Position numbers and translations under genes: made by a program. The notes below the pieces were generated by a model that was given only the letters and a program-made list of their open reading frames with translations, did no database searches and was not told the DNA's origin. Below, one piece after another: positions 15,543 to 26,000 of a stretch of DNA of 64,000 nt; position 1 is the first letter of the stretch, and every line of letters begins with the position of its first letter. This stretch comes from RYN-428 sp035551995 (GTDB lineage: Bacteria; Planctomycetota; Phycisphaerae; Tepidisphaerales; Tepidisphaeraceae): contig DASZME010000048.1 in NCBI GenBank assembly GCA_035551995.1, positions 1 to 64,000 on the forward strand, given 5' to 3'.

Positions 15543-16334
15543 ATGAAAAGTCCGTTTCCGGGCATGGATCCCTATTTGGAGCGGCATTGGCGCGACGTTC
15601 ACACGGCGCTGATCGCTTACGCGCGCGACCAACTTAACGAGCGCCTCCCCGATGATCTCATCGCGCGGGCCGAAGAACGCATGATGGTCGAGGTCGAATC
15701 TCATAGCGAACGCAACATATCTCGGCGACGGACGGTTTCACCGGACGTGAGAATATTCGGCGTCGTGGAGGATATGGCGGCCGCAACAGCGACGAGCGGT
15801 GGCGTGGCGTTAGCGCCATTCCGGCTTGCCGCCCTTGCCGAGCCCGCGGTGGAGCGCTTCATCGAAATCATCGACGTTAGCGGCGGCGAGCGGATTGTGA
15901 CGGTCATTGAGTTTATCAGCCCGACAAACAAAGGAGATGGTATCAGCACCTTTGTGGAAAAACGAGACGAGCTATTGGCGGGCGGCGTGAATTTTGTGGA
16001 AATCGATTTGGTCCGCGAAGGTGATTGGCGGCGGCTACTTGGGCAGCCATGTCCCGTGAAAGCCGAATCAACTTTTCGAGCGGCTATTCGTGTGCCAGGC
16101 ACGCCACCGGCCGTTTACTTGCATCCGTTTCCATTGCGCCAGCCTCTTCCGCCGATTAAGATACCGCTGCGCGACAGCGAGATGCCCTGTGAGCTTGCGC
16201 TTCAGCCGCTCGTCGATCAAGCCTATCGCAATGGCCGATACGATCGCACGATCGACTACGACCGGCCGTGCGAGCCGCCGCTTGAGGACGATGACGCTGT
16301 TTGGGCGAAAGGGCTTATTACGTCGCCGAAATGA
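15543..16334 (+). CDS. DUF4058 family protein
   Basis: 263 residues, beginning MKSPFPGMDPYLE, the defining start of DUF4058 proteins, which also fixes this ATG rather than the longer frame upstream. ERFIEIIDVSGGERIVTVIE followed by FISPTNKGDG and a 'VEIDL' strand resemble the PD-(D/E)xK-like pattern of this family, though the nuclease link is only suggested. The family is expanded in cyanobacteria and planctomycetes and has no known function. The HTH gene follows 33 bases later on the same strand, so the two may form a unit. Confidence 0.85.
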   Translation: MKSPFPGMDPYLERHWRDVHTALIAYARDQLNERLPDDLIARAEERMMVEVESHSERNISRRRTVSPDVRIFGVVEDMAAATATSGGVALAPFRLAALAEPAVERFIEIIDVSGGERIVTVIEFISPTNKGDGISTFVEKRDELLAGGVNFVEIDLVREGDWRRLLGQPCPVKAESTFRAAIRVPGTPPAVYLHPFPLRQPLPPIKIPLRDSEMPCELALQPLVDQAYRNGRYDRTIDYDRPCEPPLEDDDAVWAKGLITSPK

Positions 16335-16367
16335 TGTGGGTGAAATTTAATTTATCGCTGCCCTCTG

Positions 16368-16769
16368 ATGAAAGTTGTTCCTAATTATTCCGCCGAGGAT
16401 CACGAGGAATCACTTTCGAACACAATGAAGTTCTCCGACGGCCGCACGGTCGCCGTGGAAGTGCCGGGACGCATGGTGGTGCGCGATCGAGCCGGAGAGA
16501 CGGCGTTCACGCCCGACGGCGTCCGGTTTCTAGATCATCTTCGGGCGCTGTTCATGCCACTGGATCGCGCGCCGAGCCCCGCGTTTATTCGGCGGTTGCG
16601 AGAGGCGCTGGGAATGTCGCAGCACGCGTTCGGCGTCAAGGTCGGCGTCAACAAACCTACCGTCGCTCGACGGGAGTGGGGAAAGCTAACGCCGAGCAAG
16701 AAATCGATTCGCGCCATTCAAAGTATTCGCGCGGCGGCGGTTCGCCGGGGCGTGTCGCTTGGGAACTGA
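16368..16769 (+). CDS. Xre-like helix-turn-helix protein
   Basis: 133 residues. The second half carries a helix-turn-helix: FIRRLREALGMSQHAFGVKV and then VNKPTVARREWGK (residues about 74-106), in the style of antitoxin-type Xre domains such as the MqsA/HigA class. The N-terminal 60 residues are a beta-rich segment (DGRTVAVEVPGRMVVRDRAG) also typical of such antitoxins. No obvious toxin lies alongside; the upstream DUF4058 gene is the only partner. It converges with pyrC with eight bases between stops. Confidence 0.7.
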   Translation: MKVVPNYSAEDHEESLSNTMKFSDGRTVAVEVPGRMVVRDRAGETAFTPDGVRFLDHLRALFMPLDRAPSPAFIRRLREALGMSQHAFGVKVGVNKPTVARREWGKLTPSKKSIRAIQSIRAAAVRRGVSLGN

Positions 16770-16777
16770 ATTTTCAG

Positions 16778-18070
16778 CTATCGGGCTTTAGCGCCGAGTT
16801 CCCACTTCACTTGCCCCCCCACGATCGTCGTCACGGCCCGGCAATTCGCTTCCCATCCCGTAAAAGGACAATTCCTGCTCTTGCTGACAAACTTCGCGCA
16901 GTCGATCGTCCAGGTGAGTTTCGGATCGATGATGGTCACATCCGCGTCCGCCCCCTCCGCCAGCGTCCCTTTCTCAAGGCGAACGATTTTCGCCGGCCGG
17001 CGCGTCATCAAATCGATCAGTTGCATCCAGCTGATATGCCCCGGCTCAACCAGCGCCTTGACATACAACGGCAGCGCGCATTCCAGCCCAATGATCCCAA
17101 ACGGAGCGTAGATGAATTCCAGTTCCTTCTCCTCGGCCAGGTGCGGCGCATGATCGGTCGCCAGGCAGTCGATCGTTCCATCCTTGATGCCGTCGATGCA
17201 CGCCTTCACGTCGGCTTCGGTTCGCAACGGCGGGTTCATCTTATAATTCGTGTCGAAGTCCCGGCAGCTTTCATCCGTCAATAACAAATGATGCGGCGCC
17301 ACTTCCGCGGTGACCGGCATGCCGTCGCGCTTGGCGCGCCGAATCAACTCGACGCTGCCGGCCGTGCTGATGTGCTGAACGTGATAGCGGCAGCCGATCG
17401 TTCGGTTCAGCAGCAGGTCGCGGGAAATCATCAGCTGCTCGGCCTCGGCGGGAATGCCGGGGATTCCCAGCGCCAGCGAAACCATCCCGGCGTGCATCGA
17501 TCCGCCGCCGAGGGTCGGCTCTTCGCAGTGCTGCGTGATGAGCGTGTCGAACATTTTGCAATACTGCAACGCCTTGCGCATCACCGACGGGTCGGCCACG
17601 CCCACGCCGTCGTCGCTGAAGGCGATGGCGCCGCGCCGAAACATCGATCCGATTTCGGCCAGTTCCTTCCCGTCCCGGCCCTTGGTGATGGCGCCGATGG
17701 GGATGACGTTGGCCAGGTTGGCCCGCTGCGCCTGGCGAAGGATAAATTCGATCTGCCCTTCGTTGTCCAGCGCGGGCTTGGTGTTGGGCATGCAGCAGAC
17801 GGTCGTGAAGCCGCCGGCGACGGCGGAGGCCGATCCCGATTGCACGGTTTCTTCTTCTTCGTCGCCGGGCTCGCGGAAATGGACGTGGATGTCGATCAAG
17901 CCCGGCGTGACGAATTTACCGCGGGCGTCGATCACTCGATCGGCGCGGCCGAGATTCGAGCCCACGGCGGCGATTTTTCCGTCCTTGATCAACAGGTCGC
18001 CTTTTCGCTCCTGGCCGTGAGACGGATCGAGGATCGTGCCGTTTTGAATGAGCAGTGTGGACATGGTCAA
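16778..18070 (-). CDS. pyrC: Dihydroorotase, class I
   Basis: 430 residues, as expected for class I dihydroorotases. Zinc-binding DIHVHFREPG (60-69), GGFTTVCCMPNT, TQHCEEP, YHVQHIST and the CLATDHAPH motif with the catalytic Asp are all present, so it appears active rather than a PyrC-like partner. It interconverts carbamoyl-aspartate and dihydroorotate in pyrimidine synthesis. An ATG two codons downstream is an alternative start. No other pyr gene is nearby; a lipoprotein gene lies 150 bases upstream on the same strand. Confidence 0.94.
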   Translation of the reverse strand: MTMSTLLIQNGTILDPSHGQERKGDLLIKDGKIAAVGSNLGRADRVIDARGKFVTPGLIDIHVHFREPGDEEEETVQSGSASAVAGGFTTVCCMPNTKPALDNEGQIEFILRQAQRANLANVIPIGAITKGRDGKELAEIGSMFRRGAIAFSDDGVGVADPSVMRKALQYCKMFDTLITQHCEEPTLGGGSMHAGMVSLALGIPGIPAEAEQLMISRDLLLNRTIGCRYHVQHISTAGSVELIRRAKRDGMPVTAEVAPHHLLLTDESCRDFDTNYKMNPPLRTEADVKACIDGIKDGTIDCLATDHAPHLAEEKELEFIYAPFGIIGLECALPLYVKALVEPGHISWMQLIDLMTRRPAKIVRLEKGTLAEGADADVTIIDPKLTWTIDCAKFVSKSRNCPFTGWEANCRAVTTIVGGQVKWELGAKAR

Positions 18071-18221
18071 AATACTAACCGCTGATCCGCGTCATGCGAA
18101 CTTGCCGGCCGCCGAGCGGATCGGGACAAGGGCCTTTGGCTTTTCTGGCCGCTCACCCGGCATTTGGGTCGACGGCATCGCGACCGGCAAAATTCCAAAA
18201 GCGATTGCCGGCGACGAACGA

Positions 18222-18956
18222 TCACTGGGCCGCGTCCGTTTCGGGGATCGAATACTCGGCGTCGGCGTCGTTGCCGTGCGTGACGAATAATTTGGCGATT
18301 TCCGTGGTGAATCCGTCCAGCAGGCCGTGATAAATCGCAAAATCGCCAATATTCGGCAGGCCTTCTTCGGGGCTGGTCTTGGGATAGCTGATCTTGATAT
18401 TGTCGTCGGAAAAAGCGACGCGACCTTTTCCGCCGGACACTTCGATCACGCTGACGGAGCCGGTGACGGTTCCGCGAAATAATTCGATGGCGGCGTCGGC
18501 GCGGGTCTGAAAGCTGCGGATTTCGATGTAGATGACCCGGCTTACGCCGAGCTTGGGGGCGATTTCTTCCATCCCCTGCGACGCCCACTCCGGATTCTCT
18601 TCCTGAAATCGCGCTACAGACGCGGCACTCAGCGGAAACCGCGTAAGCACCAGTTCCTTGGGCTTATTTTCCTTCTGGATCTTTTGGAGCTTGAACTGCA
18701 CCATCTGGGCGGCATCCAGATTGAGCCGGGGCCAATCAATGCGGACGCCGTTTTCCTCGGCCCAGATCACCACCGCCACGCTATGACCCGCCAGCCCGGC
18801 GTATTTAGGCGGTTCGGTGGGCGGGCCGCCCGCTTCGAGCGCTTTTACAAACAGCGCGCAGCCGGCGCCGCCCGACAAAATCAACAGGCAAAGCAAAATG
18901 GCGGCGATCGAACGTGTCCAGGCCAGTCGAAAAAAACAGGTGACGGCGCCGATCAT
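18222..18956 (-). CDS. Predicted lipoprotein
   Basis: 244 residues from the second in-frame ATG, chosen because it puts a proper signal at the front: a basic region with hydrophobic RSIAAILLCLLILSGGAGC and a lipobox cysteine at residue 33. The longer frame would bury this signal. After it come VAVVIWAEENGVRIDW, LKLGVSRVIYIEIRSF-like strands and FRGTVTGSVSVIEV, a pattern reminiscent of CsgG/TolB-like lipoprotein folds of planctomycetes, but I cannot name a family. It should be anchored in a membrane facing the periplasm. It lies between pyrC and the DUF2752 gene on the same strand. Confidence 0.7.
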   Translation of the reverse strand: MIGAVTCFFRLAWTRSIAAILLCLLILSGGAGCALFVKALEAGGPPTEPPKYAGLAGHSVAVVIWAEENGVRIDWPRLNLDAAQMVQFKLQKIQKENKPKELVLTRFPLSAASVARFQEENPEWASQGMEEIAPKLGVSRVIYIEIRSFQTRADAAIELFRGTVTGSVSVIEVSGGKGRVAFSDDNIKISYPKTSPEEGLPNIGDFAIYHGLLDGFTTEIAKLFVTHGNDADAEYSIPETDAAQ

Positions 18957-19076
18957 CGTGTGGAACTCCGGTGAGATATTTTCCTGCGGTCGAACGCGTA
19001 AAAGCGGGCTCAAAATCAATTTGGCGATTGGAGTTAAACGCTTAATGCAACAATCCAATCAACGCGTAAGCGTTTT

Positions 19077-19565
19077 TTACCATCCGTCATGGCCGGCCAG
19101 GTGGATGCAAATTTTCCATGCCCATGCAAGCAGGCCAACGGCCAGCGGAAGACCAAACAGAAGTTCGCTCGGCGCCAGTGCGATCAGCCGATAGACCGGG
19201 CGGCCGGTGACGGCGACGTACATCGATATCCAGATCGCCGAGCAGCTTACCGCGGCCAACAGCGCGCCCATCGGTTGTACATAAACACTGGCCGCGAGGT
19301 TCCCGCGCACGAACCAGGAAAAGCTGGTGGTCATGCCGCAACCGGGGCATGGCACGCCCGTGCGCTGGAGGAACGCGCAATCCGGCAGCCCGATGGCCGT
19401 GTGTGTTCCATACCCGGCATGGCTTGGGGTAAGGCGGGCCGCGAGGATCAGCACGGCCATGCAACCCGCCGCGATGCAAAGGGCAAAGAGCCTGCTCCAC
19501 GCCGGCGCGCGCCGCGACGCCTCGCCGGGCCCGTAGATGATCGCAGCGGACAACTCCACGCACAA
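19077..19565 (-). CDS. DUF2752 family membrane protein
   Basis: 162 residues with hydrophobic segments at about 22-45, 85-115 and 130-155. The motif VPCPGCGMTTSFSWFVRGN (about 70-88) is the DUF2752 hallmark (PCPGCG.T....L..G). The two cysteines suggest metal or redox binding at the membrane. Function of the family is unknown. It is divergent from the glycosyltransferase gene with about 245 bases between starts. Confidence 0.85.
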   Translation of the reverse strand: MCVELSAAIIYGPGEASRRAPAWSRLFALCIAAGCMAVLILAARLTPSHAGYGTHTAIGLPDCAFLQRTGVPCPGCGMTTSFSWFVRGNLAASVYVQPMGALLAAVSCSAIWISMYVAVTGRPVYRLIALAPSELLFGLPLAVGLLAWAWKICIHLAGHDGW

Positions 19566-19672
19566 AGTCTACCGCCGGCCCGCTCGATCCTCAAGAAGCA
19601 GCGCGTCCGCACGAGATTTTCACGAATTGGAACATATTATTCGTCAAACGATCGCCGATTTTCGGTTTCGGA

Positions 19673-19700
19673 TTGACAGTGACGCATATGTGCATAGTCT
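19673..19700 (+). promoter_or_regulatory. Possible promoter of the glycosyltransferase gene
   Basis: A perfect TTGACA is followed after 16 bases by TAGTCT, a poor -10. It points toward the glycosyltransferase ATG about 110 bases downstream. The -35 match is the main support. Confidence 0.3.
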
Positions 19701-19809
19701 GACCACTCGGAGAATCCGAAGAAGCGCGCGAGAAAATGCCGGCCGTGGCGCCTGGATCGGCGATGGCCGCGGGAATGCGGGTGTTCTTACAAGGAAGTGC
19801 GGGCGAACG

Positions 19810-21267
19810 ATGCGCGTTTTTATGCTCGGCTGGGAATTTCCCCCGTTTATCAGCGGGGGCTTGGGAACCGCGTGCTATGGGCTGACCAAGGCCTTAAGCG
19901 CGATCGGCGCCGACATTATTTTTGTCCTGCCTCGCCCCGCCACCACGCCCTTCTCGACTCACGCGCAGATGGTCGACTCGCCGCCGTTTTTTGAGCTCGC
20001 GCCGCACGTTCCGCTTCTACCCCCGATCCAGCCCCAGCCTGCGCCGCCGCCGCCGCCCCAGCCGGCCATGGAATTGCGGCTCGACGAATTCGAGCACGTC
20101 AGCTTTCGTGCCGTCGATGCGCAGGTGAGCGATCCTTATCAAACCGCACAGGATTACCAGCGGCAATATGAGCGGGGCGAAAAGGCGCGCCGCTCGGCGC
20201 GAAGCGGCCCCGCCGGCGCCGCCCAGGCGGTCGTCCCGCCGCGCGCGACGGCGCACTCGCCCGTCCCGACGGCGCCGTTTGTCGGCCTGCCCAAGACATC
20301 CCGGCCGTCGGTCCCGCCCGACCCTCAATACGCCGGCGACCTCTTCGCCGAGGTGCAGCGCTACGCCAACCTCGCCGGCGACATCGGCCGCCAGGAACTT
20401 TTCGACGTCGTTCATGCCCACGACTGGATGACTTTCCCCGCCGGCATGGCCGTGGCGGCGGCCAGGGGCGTCCCGCTGGTCGTTCACGTCCATTCGACGG
20501 AATTCGATCGGTCCGGCGCCCGTACCGATCAGCGTATCTACGATATCGAACGCCGCGGAATGCACGCGGCGATGAAGGTCATCGCCGTCAGCTATCTCAC
20601 CCGAAACCAGATCACCCATCACTATGGCGTGGACCCGTCGAAGGTCGAGGTGATTCACAACGGCATCGAAACCAACGGCAGCCTTTTCGACGCCGAAAAA
20701 TATAAGATTCACAAGGACGAAAAAATCGTCCTGTTCCTCGGGCGCATCACCCAGCAAAAAGGCCCGGACTATTTTTTGAGCGCCGCGAAAAAAGTGCTCG
20801 AGGTCATGGACAACGTAAAGTTCGTCATCGCCGGCGGCGGCGACCTGACGCGCCGAACCATCGAGATGGCCTCGCAAATGGGCATCGGCCACAAAGTGCT
20901 CTTCACCGGGTTCCTCCGCGGCGGCGACGTCGAACGCGTTTTTAAGATGGCCGACCTGTACGTGATGCCCAGCGTCAGCGAGCCGTTCGGCATCGCGCCG
21001 CTGGAAGCAATGAGCCATGACGTGCCGGTCTTGATTTCCAAACAGTCCGGCGCCAGCGAAGTCTTGTCCCACGTCTTGAAAGTGGATTTTTGGGACACTG
21101 CCGAAATGGCGAACAAAATCATCGCCGTGCTAAAACATCCCCCCTTGGCCAGCACGCTTCGCCAGCATGGCAGCTTCGAGGTCCGGCAACTGAGCTGGAT
21201 TGACGCGGCAAAGGCGTGCCAATTGGTCTACGAAGAGGCGCAGAGCATGATGGAGGCGAAGAAGTAG
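19810..21267 (+). CDS. GT4-type glycosyltransferase, glycogen-synthase-like
   Basis: 485 residues from MRVFMLGWEFPPFISGGLGT, the typical opening of bacterial GT4/GT5 transferases (GGLGT binds the donor phosphate); the frame upstream of this ATG lacks similarity. A proline- and alanine-rich, probably disordered insert occupies about residues 75-165, within the N-terminal Rossmann domain. The C-terminal domain has LFLGRITQQKGPDYFL, VIAGGGDL, and the E..F..E signature as SVSEPFGIAPLEAM. It probably transfers glucose from a nucleotide sugar to a glucan or glycolipid. There is no glg operon around it, so the substrate is open. Confidence 0.85.
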   Translation: MRVFMLGWEFPPFISGGLGTACYGLTKALSAIGADIIFVLPRPATTPFSTHAQMVDSPPFFELAPHVPLLPPIQPQPAPPPPPQPAMELRLDEFEHVSFRAVDAQVSDPYQTAQDYQRQYERGEKARRSARSGPAGAAQAVVPPRATAHSPVPTAPFVGLPKTSRPSVPPDPQYAGDLFAEVQRYANLAGDIGRQELFDVVHAHDWMTFPAGMAVAAARGVPLVVHVHSTEFDRSGARTDQRIYDIERRGMHAAMKVIAVSYLTRNQITHHYGVDPSKVEVIHNGIETNGSLFDAEKYKIHKDEKIVLFLGRITQQKGPDYFLSAAKKVLEVMDNVKFVIAGGGDLTRRTIEMASQMGIGHKVLFTGFLRGGDVERVFKMADLYVMPSVSEPFGIAPLEAMSHDVPVLISKQSGASEVLSHVLKVDFWDTAEMANKIIAVLKHPPLASTLRQHGSFEVRQLSWIDAAKACQLVYEEAQSMMEAKK

Positions 21268-21308
21268 CGAACTTCTCGTGTTGGCGTGGCGAACGTTGGT
21301 CGCGAAAC

Positions 21309-21335
21309 ACGCCCCGCAAGCGGGGCCGCTAAACG
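21309..21335 (+). repeat. GCCCCGCAAGCGGGGC palindromic repeat, copy 1
   Basis: A 27-base element made of AC, the palindrome GCCCCGCAAGCGGGGC and CGCTAAACG. It is identical to copies at 37457-37483 (inverted), 52584-52610 and 61574-61600. It lies between the glycosyltransferase and serB genes. Confidence 0.85.
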
Positions 21336-21561
21336 CAAGAACCCGCCAGCGACTTGAGAGACGCTTTAACTAACGAAGAAACGCCGCGCTATTTTGAAAA
21401 GCGGCTCAGCGCTTAACACGAACGAGTCGCCGCGTAATGAGGCGCCGAGCGGATCGTTTTCGGCTTGGCGGCACCATGTCGCGTTTTGTAAAGATACCAG
21501 CTGCGTCGCCTTTGGGCGATCAGGTTGCCACCCGCCCCTTCGCCACTACAATCACCACCCC

Positions 21562-22788
21562 TTGCCTGACCCGACGCAATCCATCCTCCTCCTTCACGTC
21601 ACCGGCGAAGACCGCCCCGGCATCACCGCGGCCCTCACCACCATCCTCGGCCAGCACGACATCGAAATTCTCGACATCAACCAGACCGTCATTCACAAGA
21701 CCCTGCTTTTGGGTCTGATGGTGCGGATTCCGCCGAGCGTCGAATCCACGTCGGTGCTGAAGGACCTGCTCTTTACCGCACATCATGGCGAGCTTCGGCT
21801 GCGGATTACGCCGGTCGATGACGATCAATATGACGCCTGGGTCGCCCGTCAGGGCAAGCCGCGATTTATCCTCACTTTGCTGGCCAGACGATTGGCCGCC
21901 AAACATCTGGCGGCGGTGTCGTCGGTCATGGCCGAGCAGGGGATGAACATCGATATCATCACCCGCCTTTCCGGTCGCCCGCCGCGCGAGGATGACAGCG
22001 GCGTTCGGCGGGCGTGCGTGGAATTTTCCGTGCGCGGCCAGCCGCGGGACGAAGACACGCTTCGCGCGGCGCTGATGACCGCCACGCGCGAACATCCGAT
22101 CGACATCGCCTGGCAGCGCGACAACATTTACCGCCGGATTCGCCGGCTCGTGGCGTTCGACATGGATTCGACGCTCATCCAGCACGAAGTGATCGACGAA
22201 CTCGCGCGCGAAGCCGGCGTGCACGACCGCGTGTCGGCCATCACCGAAGCGGCCATGCGCGGCGAGATCGATTTCGATCAGTCGCTCGTCCGGCGGGTCG
22301 CCCTCCTGAAAGGCTTGCCGGAATCGACGATGGCGCGCGTCGCATCGCGATTAAACCTGACCGAAGGCGCCGAGCGCCTGATTACCGCGCTCAAATCGTT
22401 CGGCTACAAGACCGCCATCATCTCCGGCGGATTCGCCTACTTCGGCCGATATCTCCAGCGACGCCTCGGCATCGATCATGTTCGCACCAACGATCTTGAG
22501 GTCGAAAATGGCCTCCTCACCGGGCGCGTGAAGGGGGAAATCATCAACGCCCAGCGCAAGGCGCAGCTTCTGCAAACCATCGCCGCCCAGGAAAACATTT
22601 CGCTGCAACAGACGATCGCGGTCGGCGACGGCGCCAACGACCTGCCGATGCTCGCGGCGGCGGGCTTGGGAATCGCGTATCACGCCAAGCCGATGGTGGC
22701 GCAAAGCGCCCAGCACAAAATTTCCACGTTGGGCCTGGATTCGATCCTTTACCTGATCGGCGTGCGCGACCGTGATCTGGTGGAGTAA
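21562..22788 (+). CDS. serB: Phosphoserine phosphatase with N-terminal ACT domains
   Basis: About 408 residues if it starts at the TTG (21562) just before DPTQSILLLHVTGEDRPG, the first family-like sequence; an ATG at 21394 would add 56 residues of low similarity reading from near a dispersed repeat. Two ACT-type regulatory units fill the N-terminal half (HVTGEDRPGITAAL; FILTLLARRLAAKHLAAV). The HAD phosphatase domain follows: VAFDMDSTLI with the nucleophile Asp, IISGGFAYF, and VGDGANDLPML. It hydrolyses phosphoserine to serine, with ACT-mediated control likely. It is the last gene before the secreted-protein cluster. Confidence 0.9.
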   Translation: MPDPTQSILLLHVTGEDRPGITAALTTILGQHDIEILDINQTVIHKTLLLGLMVRIPPSVESTSVLKDLLFTAHHGELRLRITPVDDDQYDAWVARQGKPRFILTLLARRLAAKHLAAVSSVMAEQGMNIDIITRLSGRPPREDDSGVRRACVEFSVRGQPRDEDTLRAALMTATREHPIDIAWQRDNIYRRIRRLVAFDMDSTLIQHEVIDELAREAGVHDRVSAITEAAMRGEIDFDQSLVRRVALLKGLPESTMARVASRLNLTEGAERLITALKSFGYKTAIISGGFAYFGRYLQRRLGIDHVRTNDLEVENGLLTGRVKGEIINAQRKAQLLQTIAAQENISLQQTIAVGDGANDLPMLAAAGLGIAYHAKPMVAQSAQHKISTLGLDSILYLIGVRDRDLVE

Positions 22789-22922
22789 GAATTCGTCGAC
22801 GCAGGGTAAACCTTTTCGTCAAGATTGCGTAATGGATTAAAGCCGTCCGGACATCATCCGCGCGACGCGCCCCCGATCGTATAACACCGGCGGCGGCACC
22901 GGGTATTTAATAAGTCGCTCCC

Positions 22923-22952
22923 GCTCCCTCTTCCCTGGAAGGGAGAGGGAGC
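22923..22952. repeat. GCTCCCTCT...AGAGGGAGC hairpin element
   Basis: A near-perfect 30-base palindrome between serB and the first giant gene, with arms GCTCCCTCTTCCCT and AGGGAGAGGGAGC. It belongs to a loose family of CT-rich/GA-rich hairpins seen in other gaps of this window. A second small hairpin, GTGGACG/CGTCCAC, lies at 22990-23016 just before the next ATG. Confidence 0.6.
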
Positions 22953-23033
22953 CGGACGTCTGCTTTCCCAGTAATTTAGTGATATCGAGGTGGACGCGAT
23001 CGTACTGGTCGTCCACGACTACGAGAACCAACC

Positions 23034-26000
23034 ATGCCCCTCATCGCTCTCTGTCCGTCGCTGCGCCGATCGGCGATTTTCCTGGCTTTGATCGCGATGG
23101 TTTCGATCGCGCCTCGGTTCACGCGAGCCGAGGACCCCGATTCGCTGGACGAGAAGCCGAGCAAAATCGCTCCCGCCGGCGTCGGCAAGGCGACACCTCA
23201 AGGGCGGTTCTCGTTCGAGTTGGTGGGCGTCGATGGAAAGCCGATCGAATCGTCTCGCTTTGTCCGCGGCATTCCCGGTCAGTTTTCCGTCAGCGAGTTT
23301 CCGCGTTCGTTCGCGCTGGAAGGTCATCCGATGTTCGAAGCCGGGCGGCGGCTGGATTCACAGCTCACCGCGGGCGGCATCACCGTCTTCTGTGACGCCC
23401 CGACGAACGCCGACGGTGAAAACGCGCGCTATGCCAGCCAGTGCAGCGCCAATCTTGCGACCGGCAAATACATCGTCGATCCATTCGGCCTTACCTTCGA
23501 AGTCGCGCAAGGCATCCGCGCGACGCATTCGGCACTTGTGGTGCGGGGAGCCGCCATCGCCATTCGCACCGCCCCCGTGACCTTCCGCGCCGTCGATGCG
23601 AAGACCGGTACGCAGGTCCCGCTGAGCGGATTGAGCGTTTTCTGCGGCAAAACGAACCTGCTCAAGGACCTGCTGGACACCAACGAGCCGATCGGCTTTA
23701 ACCCCCTCACGCTCTATCTGCCGGTGGCGACCGCCTACCTGAGCAGCTTCGGCGATTTCACGATCGACGACGGCGGCGTCGTTCATCCGTCGGCCGCGGC
23801 GGCGGCATCCTTTAGCGCCGGTGCGTTCGTCGCCAAAATTCAAGCCAAGTCGGCCGCGGCCGATGCCGTCAAGGTCGGCAAAGGGTATTGGCTTGCGTCG
23901 CAAAACCTCCGCCGGGTTTATAAACGAGGGGAGATCGCGCCGTTCATCGTCTTTGCGTCGGGCGATTTTCCGGCCGGCGACCTCACGATCGTCGCAAAGA
24001 CCAAAGACGCCGCGATACCGCTGGGCGTCATACCGATGCCCGCCGTCGCCGGCGCCGATTCACGTTTGTTTCTGCTCAACACCGGCGCCCTCGCTCCCGG
24101 CAAATACGATTTGTCGGCCAACGCCGCCGATGCTCATCCCTTTGGTGTCGAAATCGTCGATCTGCTCCAAAACTCGCCGCTGTTTCTCTTCACGATCGAT
24201 TCCTGCGGCGAATCGGATTTCGCGCTCGATTCCGCCGGCCTCGATCAACTTCGCGACGCCGGCGTGCGTTGCTGGTCCTCCTACGGTTTCGGCGGCGCGC
24301 TCGACGCCAAGGGCGAAGGACGCGTCCCCTACCCGGCCCCCGCCGCCGACGCGCCGCCGGAACTGAAACGACCCGTCTCCGACGCCCGCGCGCTGCTGGA
24401 CGATTGTCTGCGGCATGGCCTGGTCACGATCGACTTCGAAGCCCGCCGGGACAACTGGTACAACGAAGGGCTGGCATACCATCACACGCATCCGATGAGC
24501 GTGGACCGGATGATCCGCCGGGTGCAGATTTTCGGGCAGGAACTGGGCGATTATCCGGCCTTTGCCGGCATGTCGTATACCTGGTTCCCGGCGCTGGGCG
24601 GTTACACCGAAGGGGGCGTCGCGACCGATCCGTTTTTCGGAACGCGAATGGAAATCCTCCGCGAAAAAGTGAAGCAAAAGACCGGGTTCTTGCCGTTGAC
24701 CGAAGCCGAGTCGCGGGAGTGGCGAAAGGACGCCAAAACTGAAGCCGGCATTCCGCAGGCCCTGGCCGACAAGCGCAGAAACTATTTCCGGGCCGAGCAG
24801 CGCCTTGGTTTCTTTGATAGTTTCGATCTCTACAATCACAAATTACGTGAGGTTCGGCCCGACTTCATCGCGACCACCGCGTGCAACGCCGGCCACGACG
24901 AAGGAATCAACGTCGCCGACCTGGCCGGCGCCCATACCGCCATGAGCTGGGAAAGTTATACCGATTACGGCGACTGGCCCATGAGCGCCGGATTCTGCGC
25001 CGACTGGGCCCATGGCGAGGCGCCGGGAAAACCCGAGTGGCAACAGGTCGAACCGAGCCAGGCCGAGCCGGCCATCGTGGCCAAGCAGATGTACAAGCTG
25101 GCGCGCGGGGTCGAAGGGATCGGCGTGGGCGTTCACGGACCGGCCGGCGCGCGCTCCAACGCCCGCCGGGCCAAAGGCAACCGCTTCCTCGAACGCTATG
25201 GGTCGCTCGTCGCCGGCTATCAACCGGGCATGACGGTCGCCGTCTGCGTCAACCAATTGCAGAACCGATACGAGTACAACGCCCACGCGCTGCATAGCCA
25301 TCTCACCCGGCTCGGCTATGGTCCTGTCATTCTTTCGGAACAGACGATCGAAAAAGGGGTCCCCGTCGGCGTGAAAGTGATCCTCATTCCCAACTACCAC
25401 ATTCCGTTCAGCGCCGAATGCCAGAAGGGATTTAACGACTTCCTGTCCCGCGGCGGAAAGATCGCCCTCGTCGGCGAACAGTGCGCGCCGATGCAAGGCG
25501 CCGTTCGCGTCGAAGTCGCGCTCAAGGAACTGTGGGACCTCGGCGGTTTCGCCGAGCATCTGGCGTTCTGGAATGAATTCAAGAAGGTGCGACCCGTTCT
25601 GGAAAAGACGATGGCGGAACTTGGCTTTTCTCCGCCGAACGGCGCGGCGCCGGAAACCGCGGTCATCTTGCCGATGCGGTCGGCGGGCGTGAAATACGTG
25701 GCGGTCATCGCGTCGTCGCTCGAGAAGAAAGATACCGAATTCGCCCCCGCTCAAGGCGTGATCGTCAAAGTCGGCTCGCCCGCGCAAGTAATCAACCTCG
25801 TTACGGGCCAGACGCTGAAAGTAACCGCTGGCGCAGTCAGCGTCGATCTGGTGAACGAACCCGTCGCGTTGTTGGCGCTGCTGGACGCCGTGCCGACGGC
25901 GATGACGCTGCATTATCCGGCACAAGTGAACGCGGGCGACCGGATCGAGTTGTCGTCCGAATCGGCGCCGGCTTCCGTCGGCGACGTTCGCGTGCCGGTG